Source: an uncultured Alphaproteobacteria bacterium (GTDB taxonomy: Bacteria > Pseudomonadota > Alphaproteobacteria > HIMB59). Taken from it: a DNA stretch of 44,327 bases. The position numbers were made by a program, and so were the translations under genes. The notes under the pieces are model-generated. The model ran no database searches. It was not told where the DNA came from and saw nothing but the letters and a program-made list of their open reading frames with translations. Positions 26,765-34,823 of this stretch are shown in pieces. The stretch's first letter is position 1; each line of letters begins with the position of its first letter. The DNA is taken from the NCBI GenBank assembly GCA_902588615.1, contig CACIPV010000009.1, forward strand, positions 1-44,327. Reading direction: 5' to 3'.

Positions 26765-27646
26765 TTAATTTCGAGTTAGATATTCTTTGATATATTGTCC
26801 ATAATCAGACTTGATTAATTTTTCTGCAATATCATTTAATTTACTTTTGTTTATAAAGCCTTGTTCGTACGAAGCTATTTCATAAGAGCCAATTTTTACA
26901 TCGTTATTTTGTTCATATAATTTTACTTTTTGTGCTGCCTCTAGAAGAGCCTTTGCATTACCAGTATCATGCCAAACAATTGAGTCATCTAAAATTTCTA
27001 AAGCAAGTTTTTTTTCATATAAATATATTTTAATTAAATCAGTTATTTCTAATTCGCCTCTGTTTGATGGTTTGATTGTTTTTGCAAATTTTGATGCATC
27101 AGAGTCAAAAAAATATAAACCAGGAATAATCAAATTACTTTTAGGTTTTGATGGTTTTTCTTCAATGTCAACAATATTTTTATTGTTATCTAATTCAATA
27201 ACACCAAATTTTTCTGGATCTGGAACTGGCAATCCAAATACACTTCCGCCGTTCTCTTGCATCTTAAGAAGAGCAGAATTTGCATAGTCAAAGTAATTTT
27301 TTCCAAGAAAAACATTATCACTTAATGCTAATACTGATGGGCTGCCGTCTAAAAATTTCTCAGCAATAAAGTAAGCATCTGCTATACCCCTTTGAATTTT
27401 TTGGACTTCATATGAAAAATTAAGACCAACCACTGATCCTGTTCCAAATGTTTTTTTGAATATTGTAAGGTCGTCTTCTTGAACAATAAATAATATATCT
27501 TTAATTCCTAATCTTACTAAAGTCTCTAGTGGGTAATAAATCATAGGCTTATCGTAAAGAGGCAACAGAGGTTTTGAGGCAGGTATTGTTGCGGGCATTA
27601 ATCTTGTACCCTTACCAGCAGCAAGAATAATACCTTTGGTTTTCAT
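26765..27646 (-). CDS. rfbA: Glucose-1-phosphate thymidylyltransferase (RfbA/RmlA type)
   Basis: A 293-residue nucleotidyltransferase making dTDP-glucose from glucose-1-phosphate, the first step to dTDP-rhamnose. Motifs are ILAAGKGTRLMPAT (the nucleotide loop), LYDKPMIYYPLETLVRLGIK, PDPEKFGVIELD, IEEKPSKPKSNLIIPGLYFF and NRGELEITDL, in the order and spacing of RfbA rather than GalU. The companion rfbB, rfbC and rfbD are not in this window. It shares a 4-nt ATGA overlap with the CBS gene upstream. It could supply sugars to the polysaccharide locus at 1-10661. Confidence 0.88.
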   Translation of the reverse strand: MKTKGIILAAGKGTRLMPATIPASKPLLPLYDKPMIYYPLETLVRLGIKDILFIVQEDDLTIFKKTFGTGSVVGLNFSYEVQKIQRGIADAYFIAEKFLDGSPSVLALSDNVFLGKNYFDYANSALLKMQENGGSVFGLPVPDPEKFGVIELDNNKNIVDIEEKPSKPKSNLIIPGLYFFDSDASKFAKTIKPSNRGELEITDLIKIYLYEKKLALEILDDSIVWHDTGNAKALLEAAQKVKLYEQNNDVKIGSYEIASYEQGFINKSKLNDIAEKLIKSDYGQYIKEYLTRN

Positions 27647-28119
27647 ATCCAGCCAAATGATTTAACAAGAAATATTATAGGAATAATCATACATATAAAT
27701 GTAATTAAAATTATATTAAGTTTTGTGCTATCTCTAACAGAGCTTATAAGGTCTCTATGTGAGATAAAATTTATTAATTTATTTTGATCGTCTACTACTG
27801 GTAGGTGCCTTATATTATTTTCCCCCATAATTTTTATTGCAATTTCTGAGGAGGTTTTTAAGTCCACAGTTATAATTTCTGATGTCATAATATCTGAGGC
27901 TGTAACCAAATCTGGATCTCTACCGTCTTTGACACATTTTCTGACTATGTCTCTTTCTGAAACAACACCAAGTAATATTTTTTGTTCACTCAGTATAGGG
28001 ACAGCCCCTATATTTTTTATATCCATACTATCTGCAATTTCACTTACTATAGACTCGGGTCCAAAAAATATATATTCGTCATTAAGCTTAATCTTTTTAA
28101 TATCTTTAATACTTGGCAT
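27643..28119 (-). CDS. Two-CBS-domain protein with C-terminal membrane anchor
   Basis: A 158-residue protein. Residues 10-68 (SIVSEIADSMDIKNIGAVPI, then SERDIVRKC) and 75-128 (ASDIMTSEIITVDL, then NNIRHLPVVDDQ and SHRDLIS) are two CBS domains, which usually bind adenosine nucleotides as energy sensors. A hydrophobic helix at about 133-153 could anchor it to the inner membrane. It is the first gene of a two-gene unit with rfbA, overlapping it by 4 nt, which suggests nucleotide-responsive control of sugar activation. That link is inference. Confidence 0.85.
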   Translation of the reverse strand: MPSIKDIKKIKLNDEYIFFGPESIVSEIADSMDIKNIGAVPILSEQKILLGVVSERDIVRKCVKDGRDPDLVTASDIMTSEIITVDLKTSSEIAIKIMGENNIRHLPVVDDQNKLINFISHRDLISSVRDSTKLNIILITFICMIIPIIFLVKSFGWI

Positions 28120-28164
28120 GAGATCATTATATAGGCATAGAAGGATTTAAATAAATTAAGCGTA

Positions 28165-28187
28165 TTGAAGCACTTTTAGGTCTTCAA
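28165..28187. repeat. Inverted repeat in the divergent CBS/sbmA promoter region
   Basis: TTGAAG and CTTCAA are separated by 11 nt in the 102-nt region between the divergent CBS and SbmA-like genes. It could be a regulator site, but short repeats like this are common in AT-rich DNA. Confidence 0.3.
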
Positions 28188-28221
28188 AAACTTTAATTTT
28201 TCAATTATTGTTGCACATAAA

Positions 28222-29217
28222 ATGTTTAGATTTTTTAACTCAAGAAAATGGTTTCTGTGGGCATGGGCAGGGTCAGCTGCCATATTAGGTAGTCTTTGGG
28301 TTCAAGTAGAAATTGATGTCAGGATCAATGAGTGGTTTGGTACTTTCTATGATATGATTCAAAAAGCCCTTGCTGAGCCAAATTCAATTACAATTGAAGA
28401 ATATTGGGCGGGGTTACTATCTTTTATAACGCTTGCAGGTATATATGTAGCTATTGCAGTTTTGGTAAGTTTTTTCACTGCACATTTCTTATTTAGATGG
28501 AGAACCGCTATGGTCGAGTGGTATCACAGTGTTTATAACTATGCCCGTACAATCGAAGGTGCTGCTCAAAGAGTTCAAGAGGACACCATTAAGTTTGGTA
28601 GAATTATGGAAGGTCTTGGAACAAGCTTAATTGAGTCGGTGATGATAATTGTACAATTCCTTCCAATCTTATTAGGACTTAGCGCTGGTATTCCAATATT
28701 CTTTTTTGGAGATTGGGAGTATGGTTTAGTTGTTGGTGCATTAATTTGGTCAGTTGGCGGAACAGTTTTTTTAATATTCCTTGGAATAATTCTCAGACTT
28801 GTTGGTGTAGAATATGATTTACAAAAACAAGAGGCAGCTTATAGAAAAGTTTTAGTTATTGCTGAAGATGACGAAACTATTCGTCCAAAAACAATAGAAG
28901 AATTATTTGATGATGTAAGAAAAATTCATTTTCTCTCATATATTCGGTACTTGTACTTTAATATTGGAAGAATTGCTTATTTGCAGGCTAATGTTTTAAG
29001 TGCTTATGTATTTTTAGCTCCTGCAATTGTTGCAGGTATTATAACCCTTGGTGTCATGCAACAAATTATTCGTGCTTTTGGCAGGGTTGAGGGGTCAATG
29101 CAGTACTTGTTAAAATCATGGCCAACAATAATTGAGCTTGCAAGTGTTTACAAAAGACTAAGAGAATTTGAGAGAAAACTTAAGTCTACGACAGATACTG
29201 CCAAGGTGTCTGAATAA
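28222..29217 (+). CDS. SbmA/BacA-like peptide transporter
   Basis: A 331-residue inner-membrane protein like SbmA and BacA, which import antimicrobial and proline-rich peptides with proton gradient, and which also handle very-long-chain lipid traits and vitamin B12 in some species. Key pieces are LWVQVEIDVRINEWFGTFYD in the first part, ARTIEGAAQRVQEDTIKFGRI near residue 110 (a family motif) and EGSMQYLLKSWPTIIELASV at the C-terminus. It is shorter than the usual ~400 residues at the N-terminal end. No ATPase domain is visible. Likely a monocistronic gene, with a 46-residue gene overlapping its end on the opposite strand. Confidence 0.82.
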   Translation: MFRFFNSRKWFLWAWAGSAAILGSLWVQVEIDVRINEWFGTFYDMIQKALAEPNSITIEEYWAGLLSFITLAGIYVAIAVLVSFFTAHFLFRWRTAMVEWYHSVYNYARTIEGAAQRVQEDTIKFGRIMEGLGTSLIESVMIIVQFLPILLGLSAGIPIFFFGDWEYGLVVGALIWSVGGTVFLIFLGIILRLVGVEYDLQKQEAAYRKVLVIAEDDETIRPKTIEELFDDVRKIHFLSYIRYLYFNIGRIAYLQANVLSAYVFLAPAIVAGIITLGVMQQIIRAFGRVEGSMQYLLKSWPTIIELASVYKRLREFERKLKSTTDTAKVSE

Positions 29218-29326
29218 ATATTTTAGACATTACATAGATAGAACTCAGAGTAATTAAAACAATGATAATCCACACCCATCTATTGTTCTTATCGTAGTTT
29301 TCGCCATTTTTATTAGGATCTACCAT
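29186..29326 (-). CDS. Putative 46-residue single-span membrane protein
   Basis: An open frame on the minus strand from ATG (29324-29326) to TAG, overlapping the end of the SbmA-like gene by 32 nt. It has a charged N-terminus (MVDPNKNGENYDKNNR), then one hydrophobic helix (WVWIIIVLITLSSIYVM) and a short tail. It fills the 140-nt gap before the GNAT gene and has typical composition for a small membrane protein. I do not recognise it, and it could be a chance frame. Confidence 0.4.
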   Translation of the reverse strand: MVDPNKNGENYDKNNRWVWIIIVLITLSSIYVMSKIFIQTPWQYLS

Positions 29327-29357
29327 AATATTTAAATATAATAATTAATTATTAAAA

Positions 29358-29786
29358 TCAATTATGCTTTTTTAAGTATCTTGTTCTGTTGACAACAGCA
29401 TAGTTTTTAAAAAGTTTTTGAGCGAGTAAATTACTTTTTTCTACACCTTTGATTATCAGATCAAGATTTTTTTCTTTTGCTATTTCTTCAATTTTGTTCA
29501 TTAATGCTCTTGCAACACCAATTTTTCTGAAGTCTTGTAAAACATACAAAACGTCAAGTACTATATTTTTCTCGTAATAAGTTTCGTTGATTTTAGCTAC
29601 AACAATTCCCATAAATTTATCCTCATTTTTTGCAGCAAACGCAAAATAATCATCTTGAAATATGCACGTCCAAAATAAGCTGAAATTTACTTCTTCAAAC
29701 TGAAAAGAATTTGATGATGCACTTTCATTAATGATTTCTTTCCAACTATTAAGGTGAATTTCTTTAGGTCTTTCAATGGTGAACAT
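29358..29786 (-). CDS. GNAT-family acetyltransferase
   Basis: A 142-residue N-acetyltransferase-like protein. The acetyl-CoA-binding motif A is at LQDFRKIGVARALMNKIEEI (R/Q-x-x-G-x-A form), preceded by the beta strand VLDVLYV and the N-terminal ISTL-like segment MGIVVAKI. The acceptor (amine of a protein, sugar or small molecule) cannot be predicted. It is divergent to cysE and probably transcribed alone. Confidence 0.78.
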   Translation of the reverse strand: MFTIERPKEIHLNSWKEIINESASSNSFQFEEVNFSLFWTCIFQDDYFAFAAKNEDKFMGIVVAKINETYYEKNIVLDVLYVLQDFRKIGVARALMNKIEEIAKEKNLDLIIKGVEKSNLLAQKLFKNYAVVNRTRYLKKHN

Positions 29787-29864
29787 TCACTATTAATCTA
29801 GCAATAAATTTTAATCTTTCACATAATTATTCAATAAAAGCTTGATCTTGGGTGGATAAGTCTT

Positions 29865-30461
29865 ATGTGTATATTAATGTTTGATAATTTAATGAAGTAT
29901 TTTGAATCAGTAAAGGCAAGAGATCCTGCTGCAACTTCATTGTTACTAGTGATATTAACCTATCCTGGTGTGAAAGCTGTTTTCTTTCATCGTATAGCAA
30001 ATTTTATCTGGTCACTAAATCTGAAATTATTAGGAAGAATGGTTTCTCAATTATCAAGATTTTTAACTGGTATAGAAATTCATCCTGCTGCTAAAATTGG
30101 AAAAAATTTTTTTATTGATCATGGGATGGGAGTTGTTATCGGAGAAACAGCTGAAATAGGAGATAATGTAACTATCTATCATGGCGTCACATTGGGAGGA
30201 ATCATGCCTGCTGTTAAATCATCAGAACAAGTTGGCGTGAAACGACATCCTACTCTTGAAGACGATGTGATTGTTGGCTCTGGGGCACAGATATTAGGAC
30301 CAATAATTATAAAAAGTTGTGCTCGAATTGGATCTAATGCTGTTGTAACTAAAGATGTCCCAAAAGGGGGAATAATGGTTGGTATACCTGCAAAAAATAT
30401 TCAATCTAAATCTAAAAAAACAGATAATACTTTTGCGCCATATGCCGTTACAAAAAAGTAA
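29865..30461 (+). CDS. cysE: Serine O-acetyltransferase (CysE, short type)
   Basis: A 198-residue left-handed beta-helix acetyltransferase making O-acetylserine, the acceptor for sulfide in cysteine synthesis. The hexapeptide repeats are plain from about residue 75: [40 protein letters not shown], then [20 protein letters not shown] and the end GIPAKNI. The His of HHGMG-like FIDHGMG and YHGVTL are the active-site histidines. It lacks the long N-terminal domain of E. coli CysE and is of the EpsC-like type. The ATG at 29865 has a GGTGG ribosome site 9 nt upstream; an ATG at 29877 is an alternative. Confidence 0.92.
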   Translation: MCILMFDNLMKYFESVKARDPAATSLLLVILTYPGVKAVFFHRIANFIWSLNLKLLGRMVSQLSRFLTGIEIHPAAKIGKNFFIDHGMGVVIGETAEIGDNVTIYHGVTLGGIMPAVKSSEQVGVKRHPTLEDDVIVGSGAQILGPIIIKSCARIGSNAVVTKDVPKGGIMVGIPAKNIQSKSKKTDNTFAPYAVTKK

Positions 30462-30574
30462 CTATTTATATATTCAAAATTAATTTGCATGATTATGTCT
30501 CAAATGTTTAAATAACTGATTGTTGGAGGGCAAAGAATATAAATAATAAATTTCTTGAAAATCCTCTTTAAAAA

Positions 30575-31597
30575 ATGTCTGAAATAAAAATTCAAATTAA
30601 AAACTTGTATAAAATTTTTGGTAAAAACCCAAAGTCTGCGTTGGTGCAAGTAAAAGATGGTATCAATAAAGATGAACTGTTAGAAAAACACAATCATGTT
30701 CTTGGTTTAAAAGATATCAATTTGGATATTAAAGAAAAATCAATTCAAGTTGTAATGGGCCTTTCTGGTTCAGGTAAGTCTACATTAATAAGACATATAA
30801 ATAGATTAATAGAACCTACAGACGGCAGTGTAGTTGTTGATGGCGAAGATGTTTTAAAAATGAATGATGAAAATTTAAGAAATTTCAGAAGAACAAAAAC
30901 TGCTATGGTATTCCAGCGTTTTGCTTTGTTGCCACATAAGACGGTTTTAGAAAATACAATGTTTGGTCTTCATATTCAAAATATTGATGAAAAAGAGGCA
31001 AATACTAGGGCACGAAGATGGATTGATCGTGTTGGATTATCTGGATATGAGGAAAAATATCCTCAACATTTATCTGGGGGAATGCAACAACGTGTTGGTC
31101 TCGCTAGAGCTCTAACTAACGATGGGGAGATCTTGCTTATGGATGAAGCTTTTAGCGCTCTTGATCCCCTAATTAGAAAAGATATGCAAGATATTTTGTT
31201 GGAGCTACAAGACGAACTTCATAAAACAGTTGTATTTATTACTCATGACCTAGATGAGGCTTTAAAAATTGGGGATCGTATTGCAATATTAAAAGATGGT
31301 ATAATGGATCAAGAGGGTATCCCCGCAGATATTTTATTAAGTCCAAAGACACAATATGTAAAAGATTTTGTTGAGGACGTAAACAGAGCTAGGGTAATTA
31401 AAGCAAAACACATTATGTCAGAGTTAAATGGACAAGACAGAGATAACGCTATGTTTGTAGATCAAGATGATTTTATCGACAGATTTATTGATAAAGTTAT
31501 TTCTGATAAGCCAAATTGCCTTATAGTCAAAAATAAAAATAATGACGAAATAGGTTATTTATCAACAAAAAGACTCTCTGAAATACTAAAAAGATAG
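30575..31597 (+). CDS. proV: Glycine betaine/proline ABC importer ATPase (ProV/OpuAA type)
   Basis: A 340-residue ATP-binding subunit for uptake of betaine-like quaternary ammonium or sulfonium solutes. Walker A is GLSGSGKST (62-70), the signature is LSGGMQQRVG near residue 168, and Walker B is ILLMDEAF. The tail, with HIMSEL near residue 285 and EIGYLSTKRL at the end, is a degenerate CBS-like region as in ProV/OpuAA. The FQRFALLPHKTVLEN Q-loop is typical. It is the first of proV, proX and proW, and the DmdA and BetA genes further along suggest substrates such as glycine betaine, DMSP or choline. Confidence 0.93.
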   Translation: MSEIKIQIKNLYKIFGKNPKSALVQVKDGINKDELLEKHNHVLGLKDINLDIKEKSIQVVMGLSGSGKSTLIRHINRLIEPTDGSVVVDGEDVLKMNDENLRNFRRTKTAMVFQRFALLPHKTVLENTMFGLHIQNIDEKEANTRARRWIDRVGLSGYEEKYPQHLSGGMQQRVGLARALTNDGEILLMDEAFSALDPLIRKDMQDILLELQDELHKTVVFITHDLDEALKIGDRIAILKDGIMDQEGIPADILLSPKTQYVKDFVEDVNRARVIKAKHIMSELNGQDRDNAMFVDQDDFIDRFIDKVISDKPNCLIVKNKNNDEIGYLSTKRLSEILKR

Positions 31598-31668
31598 CTA
31601 AATAAACAATTTTCTGTTTTTGCGGCAATTAGCTTCCATTTTTAGGATTTTTTCACTGTTAATGCAAT

Positions 31669-31686
31669 ATAGGAATGTTATCCTAT
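31669..31686. repeat. Short inverted repeat in the proV-proX gap
   Basis: ATAGGA and TCCTAT with a 6-nt loop lie about 24 nt before the binding protein start and just upstream of its strong ribosome site. It may shape the leader or mark a processing site; the gap of 112 nt could also hold a promoter. No riboswitch class was recognised. Confidence 0.3.
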
Positions 31687-31709
31687 TATTTTATATCAGG
31701 GAGGATGTA

Positions 31710-32699
31710 ATGAACTCTATTAAAAAAATACTTCTGAGCTCAGTTCTATTATTTGGAATTAACTCAGTTGCAAAAGCTGATTGTGGGACAATCACAATAG
31801 CTGAAATGAACTGGGCATCCGCCGAAATGTTTGCCCACGTTGACAAATTAATATTAGAAAATGCTTATGGGTGTGATGTTGAGCTTGTTCCTGGAGATAC
31901 AATGCCAACAGCTACATCAATGATGGAAAAAGGAGAGCCAGATATTGCTCCTGAATTATGGATCAATTCTGTACGTATTGCTTTAGACGCAGCAACTGCT
32001 GAAGGAAGACTTCACTACGCTGCTGAAGTATTATCAGACACTGGTGAAGAAGGATGGTGGATACCTCAGTACTTAGCTGATGCAAACCCTGATATCGTCA
32101 CAGTTGAAGATGCTTTAGCAAGACCTGATTTATTTCCTCACCCAGAAGGAGATGGCGCTGCTCTTTATACCTGTCCATCAGGTTGGAACTGCCAAATAAG
32201 TACTGGTAACTTATTCCAAGCTTATGACGGTGAAGGCAAAGGGTTTAACCTTGTAGATCCTGGCTCAGGTGGAGCTCTTGCTGGTTCTATTGCTGAAGCT
32301 TATGAAAAAGGTGAAGGTTGGCTTGGCTATTACTGGGCACCTACAGCTATTTTAGGTAAGTATCCAATGAAGAAGTTAGACTTTGGTGTACCTCATGATT
32401 TTGATGAGTGGAGCACTTGTACCTCTCAAGAGGGTTGTGCTGACCCACAAAAAAACTCATGGGTTGTTTCATCTGTGTTTACAGTCGTTACAGATAACTT
32501 CAAAAATTCAACTGGACCAGGAATGGATTATATCTCTAAAAGAGCTTTACCTAACTCAGTTGTAAACGAACTTTTAGCATGGAAGGATGATAATCAGGCA
32601 TCTGGTGAGGATACTGCAATCTATTTTCTACAAAACTACGGTCAGTGGAAAAGCTGGATACCTTTTGATGCTCAATTAGACGTTTTAAACGCACTGTAA
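31710..32699 (+). CDS. proX: Periplasmic substrate-binding protein for betaine-type solutes (ProX/OpuAC)
   Basis: A 329-residue secreted binding protein, start chosen at 31710 because a strong AGGGAGG ribosome site lies 7 nt before it; the frame upstream (from 31620) is non-coding leader. The signal peptide is MNSIKKILLSSVLLFGINSV then AKA, cleaved before DCG. The mature part has TITIAEMNWASAEMFAHVDK and later GWWIPQYL and GWLGYYWAPT, tryptophan-rich segments that in the OpuAC family form the aromatic cage for trimethylammonium or sulfonium groups. Four cysteines (CPSGWNC and CTSQEGC) could form disulfides in the periplasm. It sits between the ATPase and permease. Confidence 0.93.
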   Translation: MNSIKKILLSSVLLFGINSVAKADCGTITIAEMNWASAEMFAHVDKLILENAYGCDVELVPGDTMPTATSMMEKGEPDIAPELWINSVRIALDAATAEGRLHYAAEVLSDTGEEGWWIPQYLADANPDIVTVEDALARPDLFPHPEGDGAALYTCPSGWNCQISTGNLFQAYDGEGKGFNLVDPGSGGALAGSIAEAYEKGEGWLGYYWAPTAILGKYPMKKLDFGVPHDFDEWSTCTSQEGCADPQKNSWVVSSVFTVVTDNFKNSTGPGMDYISKRALPNSVVNELLAWKDDNQASGEDTAIYFLQNYGQWKSWIPFDAQLDVLNAL

Positions 32700-32717
32700 T
32701 AAATATTTTTTAATCTG

Positions 32718-32741
32718 AGAAGTGGGCTTTTGCCCACTTCT
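32718..32741 (+). terminator. Attenuating terminator between proX and proW
   Basis: A perfect 10-bp hairpin (AGAAGTGGGC, TTTT loop, GCCCACTTCT) lies 19 nt after proX and is followed by AATTTTT. The weak T-run would let some polymerase through to proW, giving more binding protein than permease, as is usual for importers. Confidence 0.85.
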
Positions 32742-32762
32742 AATTTTTACTGCTAAAGTTTT

Positions 32763-33656
32763 ATGGAAAAGTTATTTTTATCAGAATTTCCTGAATTAAG
32801 TCGAGAAACACTTCGTTTTATCAAAAAAGGTTTTGATACATCTTACAGGGCTTTTTCCAGAGAATATGGTGACACTATTGAGGCAGTTTTTGATCCAGTG
32901 CTATATTTTTTAGTCTGGTTTGAAAAATTATTACAAAATTCACCTTGGCCTTTTGTTCTAATTTGTTTTTTAGCTATAATTTATTTTGGTAGCAGGAAAA
33001 TATCAGTAACTATAGGTTCTTTATTTGCTTTTCTTTTAATTGGAATTTTTGGGATGTGGGAAGACACCATGTCAACAGTAAGTATTATTGGTGTTTGTAC
33101 TTTACTTTCTATTGGAATTGGTATCCCAGTTGGTGTTCTCATGGCAAAATCAGAGCGCGCACAAAGGATTTGCACCCCAATTTTAGACGTTATGCAGACG
33201 ATGCCAAGCTTTGTTTACTTAATTCCTGTAGTTATGTTATTAGGTATTGGTAAAATACCAGGTTTATTAGCAGTGGTTATATATGCAATACCTCCTATTA
33301 TAAGACTTACCAATTTAGGAATAAGAGAAGTTGATAGTGAAGTGTTAGAAGCAGCAGATGCTTTTGGAGCTAACCCTAGACAAAAATTATTTCAAATTCA
33401 GCTACCTTTAGCTCTTCCAACAATTTTTGCTGGAATAAACCAAACTATCATGATGGCACTAGCGATGGTTGTTATTGCATCTATGATTGGTGTTAAAGGT
33501 CTAGGACAACCAGTTTTAAAAGCAATTACAAACCAATATTTTGCTATGGGTCTATTTAACGGTTTAGCGATTGTTGCTTTGGCTATTATTTTTGACAGAG
33601 TCTCCCAATCTTTTGGTCATCGTATTCAGCAACATAGAAGTGGTGCAAGAGAGTAA
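32763..33656 (+). CDS. proW: Glycine betaine/proline ABC importer permease (ProW/OpuAB)
   Basis: A 297-residue permease of the ProW family with six to seven membrane segments. The cytoplasmic EAA loop is EVDSEVLEAADAFGANPRQK (contact to the ATPase), and VMQTMPSFVYLIPVVMLLGI is the conserved transmembrane segment just before it. MVVIASMIGVKGLGQPVLKA also fits. It follows proX behind the terminator at 32718. The gene order ATPase, binding protein, permease differs from the usual proV-proW-proX. Confidence 0.93.
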   Translation: MEKLFLSEFPELSRETLRFIKKGFDTSYRAFSREYGDTIEAVFDPVLYFLVWFEKLLQNSPWPFVLICFLAIIYFGSRKISVTIGSLFAFLLIGIFGMWEDTMSTVSIIGVCTLLSIGIGIPVGVLMAKSERAQRICTPILDVMQTMPSFVYLIPVVMLLGIGKIPGLLAVVIYAIPPIIRLTNLGIREVDSEVLEAADAFGANPRQKLFQIQLPLALPTIFAGINQTIMMALAMVVIASMIGVKGLGQPVLKAITNQYFAMGLFNGLAIVALAIIFDRVSQSFGHRIQQHRSGARE

Positions 33657-33712
33657 ATAGAAATTAAGTTATTACCTAATATAATCTTTAAATTTTTTAT
33701 TAATTAATCAAT

Positions 33713-34771
33713 ATGTTAAATAAAAGTCTTATAGGTGTATTTTTTGTAACTTTTATTTATCTACTAGCAATATTTTTAAAGCAACCCCTAGAATATGTCT
33801 TTAATTTACAGTTTTTACCATTAAGTCTTTTATCACTATTTTTGGGAATGTTTTTTTTTAATATATTCTCTTTATCTTCTAATATTGTTGAAGGTCGAGA
33901 ATTTATTAAGAAAAATATACTTCAATTAGCAATTATCTTATTGGGTATAAAGATAAGTTTGGCTCAGTTATGGAGAGTCAGTATTGAGTCGATATTTGTA
34001 ATAATTATAACAATATTATTGATTTTTCTTACATATATTTTGATAAAAAAAATTTGGCCAACTCAAAAAGACTTGTCAAAATTATTGGCAATTGGCACAT
34101 CCATTTGTGGTGTCACAGCTATTTTAGCCTCCTCATCAATTTTAAAATCAAAAGATCAAGATGTGGCTGTGGCTGTGCTAGTTGTAGTTTTATGGGGAAG
34201 TTTAGCTGTATTTACATATCCTTTTTTTGTGGAGTTATTTTTTTTAACAGACATAGCTAAAGGTATTTTTTTAGGTGTTAGTATTCATGATACAAGTCAA
34301 GTTTTAGCAGCTGCCATGGTTCATAATGATTTACATCCAAATCAAAAAACTTTAGAAATCGCTACGATAACAAAAATAATGAGAAATTTATTTCTTTTAG
34401 CTTTGATACCGATATTGATAGTATTTAATAAAAGTTCAAAAAATAATAAAAATAAAAGTAAATCAGTCTTTGTTAAAATATTTAATTCAATTCCACTTTT
34501 TGTGATAGGTTTTATTTTATTTGTAACCTTTCGCTCAATTATGGACATATACTTTTTTGATAATGAGAAATGGATGCAATTTTTAGTAATGCTTGAAGAA
34601 ATAATTTCAATTCTATTTGGCCTAGCTCTTACAGCTCTTGGAGCCTCTATTGATTTAAGAAAAATCTTTAATCAAGGTTATGCTGCTCTATTAATTGGTA
34701 TGACTTTTAGCTTTGTATCCCTTGTATCAGTAACCTTCTTAATATTTATATTAGGGCTAAATGTCTTATAG
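33713..34771 (+). CDS. YeiH-family (UPF0324) putative sulfate/sulfonate exporter
   Basis: A 352-residue inner-membrane protein with about ten hydrophobic segments. YeiH family motifs are present: LAIGTSICGVTAILASSSIL, FLGVSIHDTSQVLAAAMVHN, ATITKIMRNLFLLALIPIL and the last LFGLALTALGASIDLRK. Family members lie next to sulfonate-degradation and sulfur genes and have been proposed to export sulfate or sulfite. It lies 52 nt before dmdA on the same strand, so a link with sulfur released from DMSP is a reasonable inference, not shown. Confidence 0.87.
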   Translation: MLNKSLIGVFFVTFIYLLAIFLKQPLEYVFNLQFLPLSLLSLFLGMFFFNIFSLSSNIVEGREFIKKNILQLAIILLGIKISLAQLWRVSIESIFVIIITILLIFLTYILIKKIWPTQKDLSKLLAIGTSICGVTAILASSSILKSKDQDVAVAVLVVVLWGSLAVFTYPFFVELFFLTDIAKGIFLGVSIHDTSQVLAAAMVHNDLHPNQKTLEIATITKIMRNLFLLALIPILIVFNKSSKNNKNKSKSVFVKIFNSIPLFVIGFILFVTFRSIMDIYFFDNEKWMQFLVMLEEIISILFGLALTALGASIDLRKIFNQGYAALLIGMTFSFVSLVSVTFLIFILGLNVL

Positions 34772-34823
34772 AAATAATATCATTGCTTTGTAGTAAGAAT
34801 ACATATTAACTACACTGAATTTT

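Noticed and set aside
31620-31709. Upstream extension of the proX open frame (30 extra residues)
   Set aside because: The strong AGGGAGG site and signal peptide place the start at 31710.
31598-31709. Riboswitch in the proV-proX gap
   Set aside because: Only a short 6-bp repeat is visible; no known aptamer consensus was recognised.
34772-34823. Inverted repeat before dmdA (GTAGT...ACTAC)
   Set aside because: Arms are five bases with a mismatch in the extension, within chance for AT-rich DNA.
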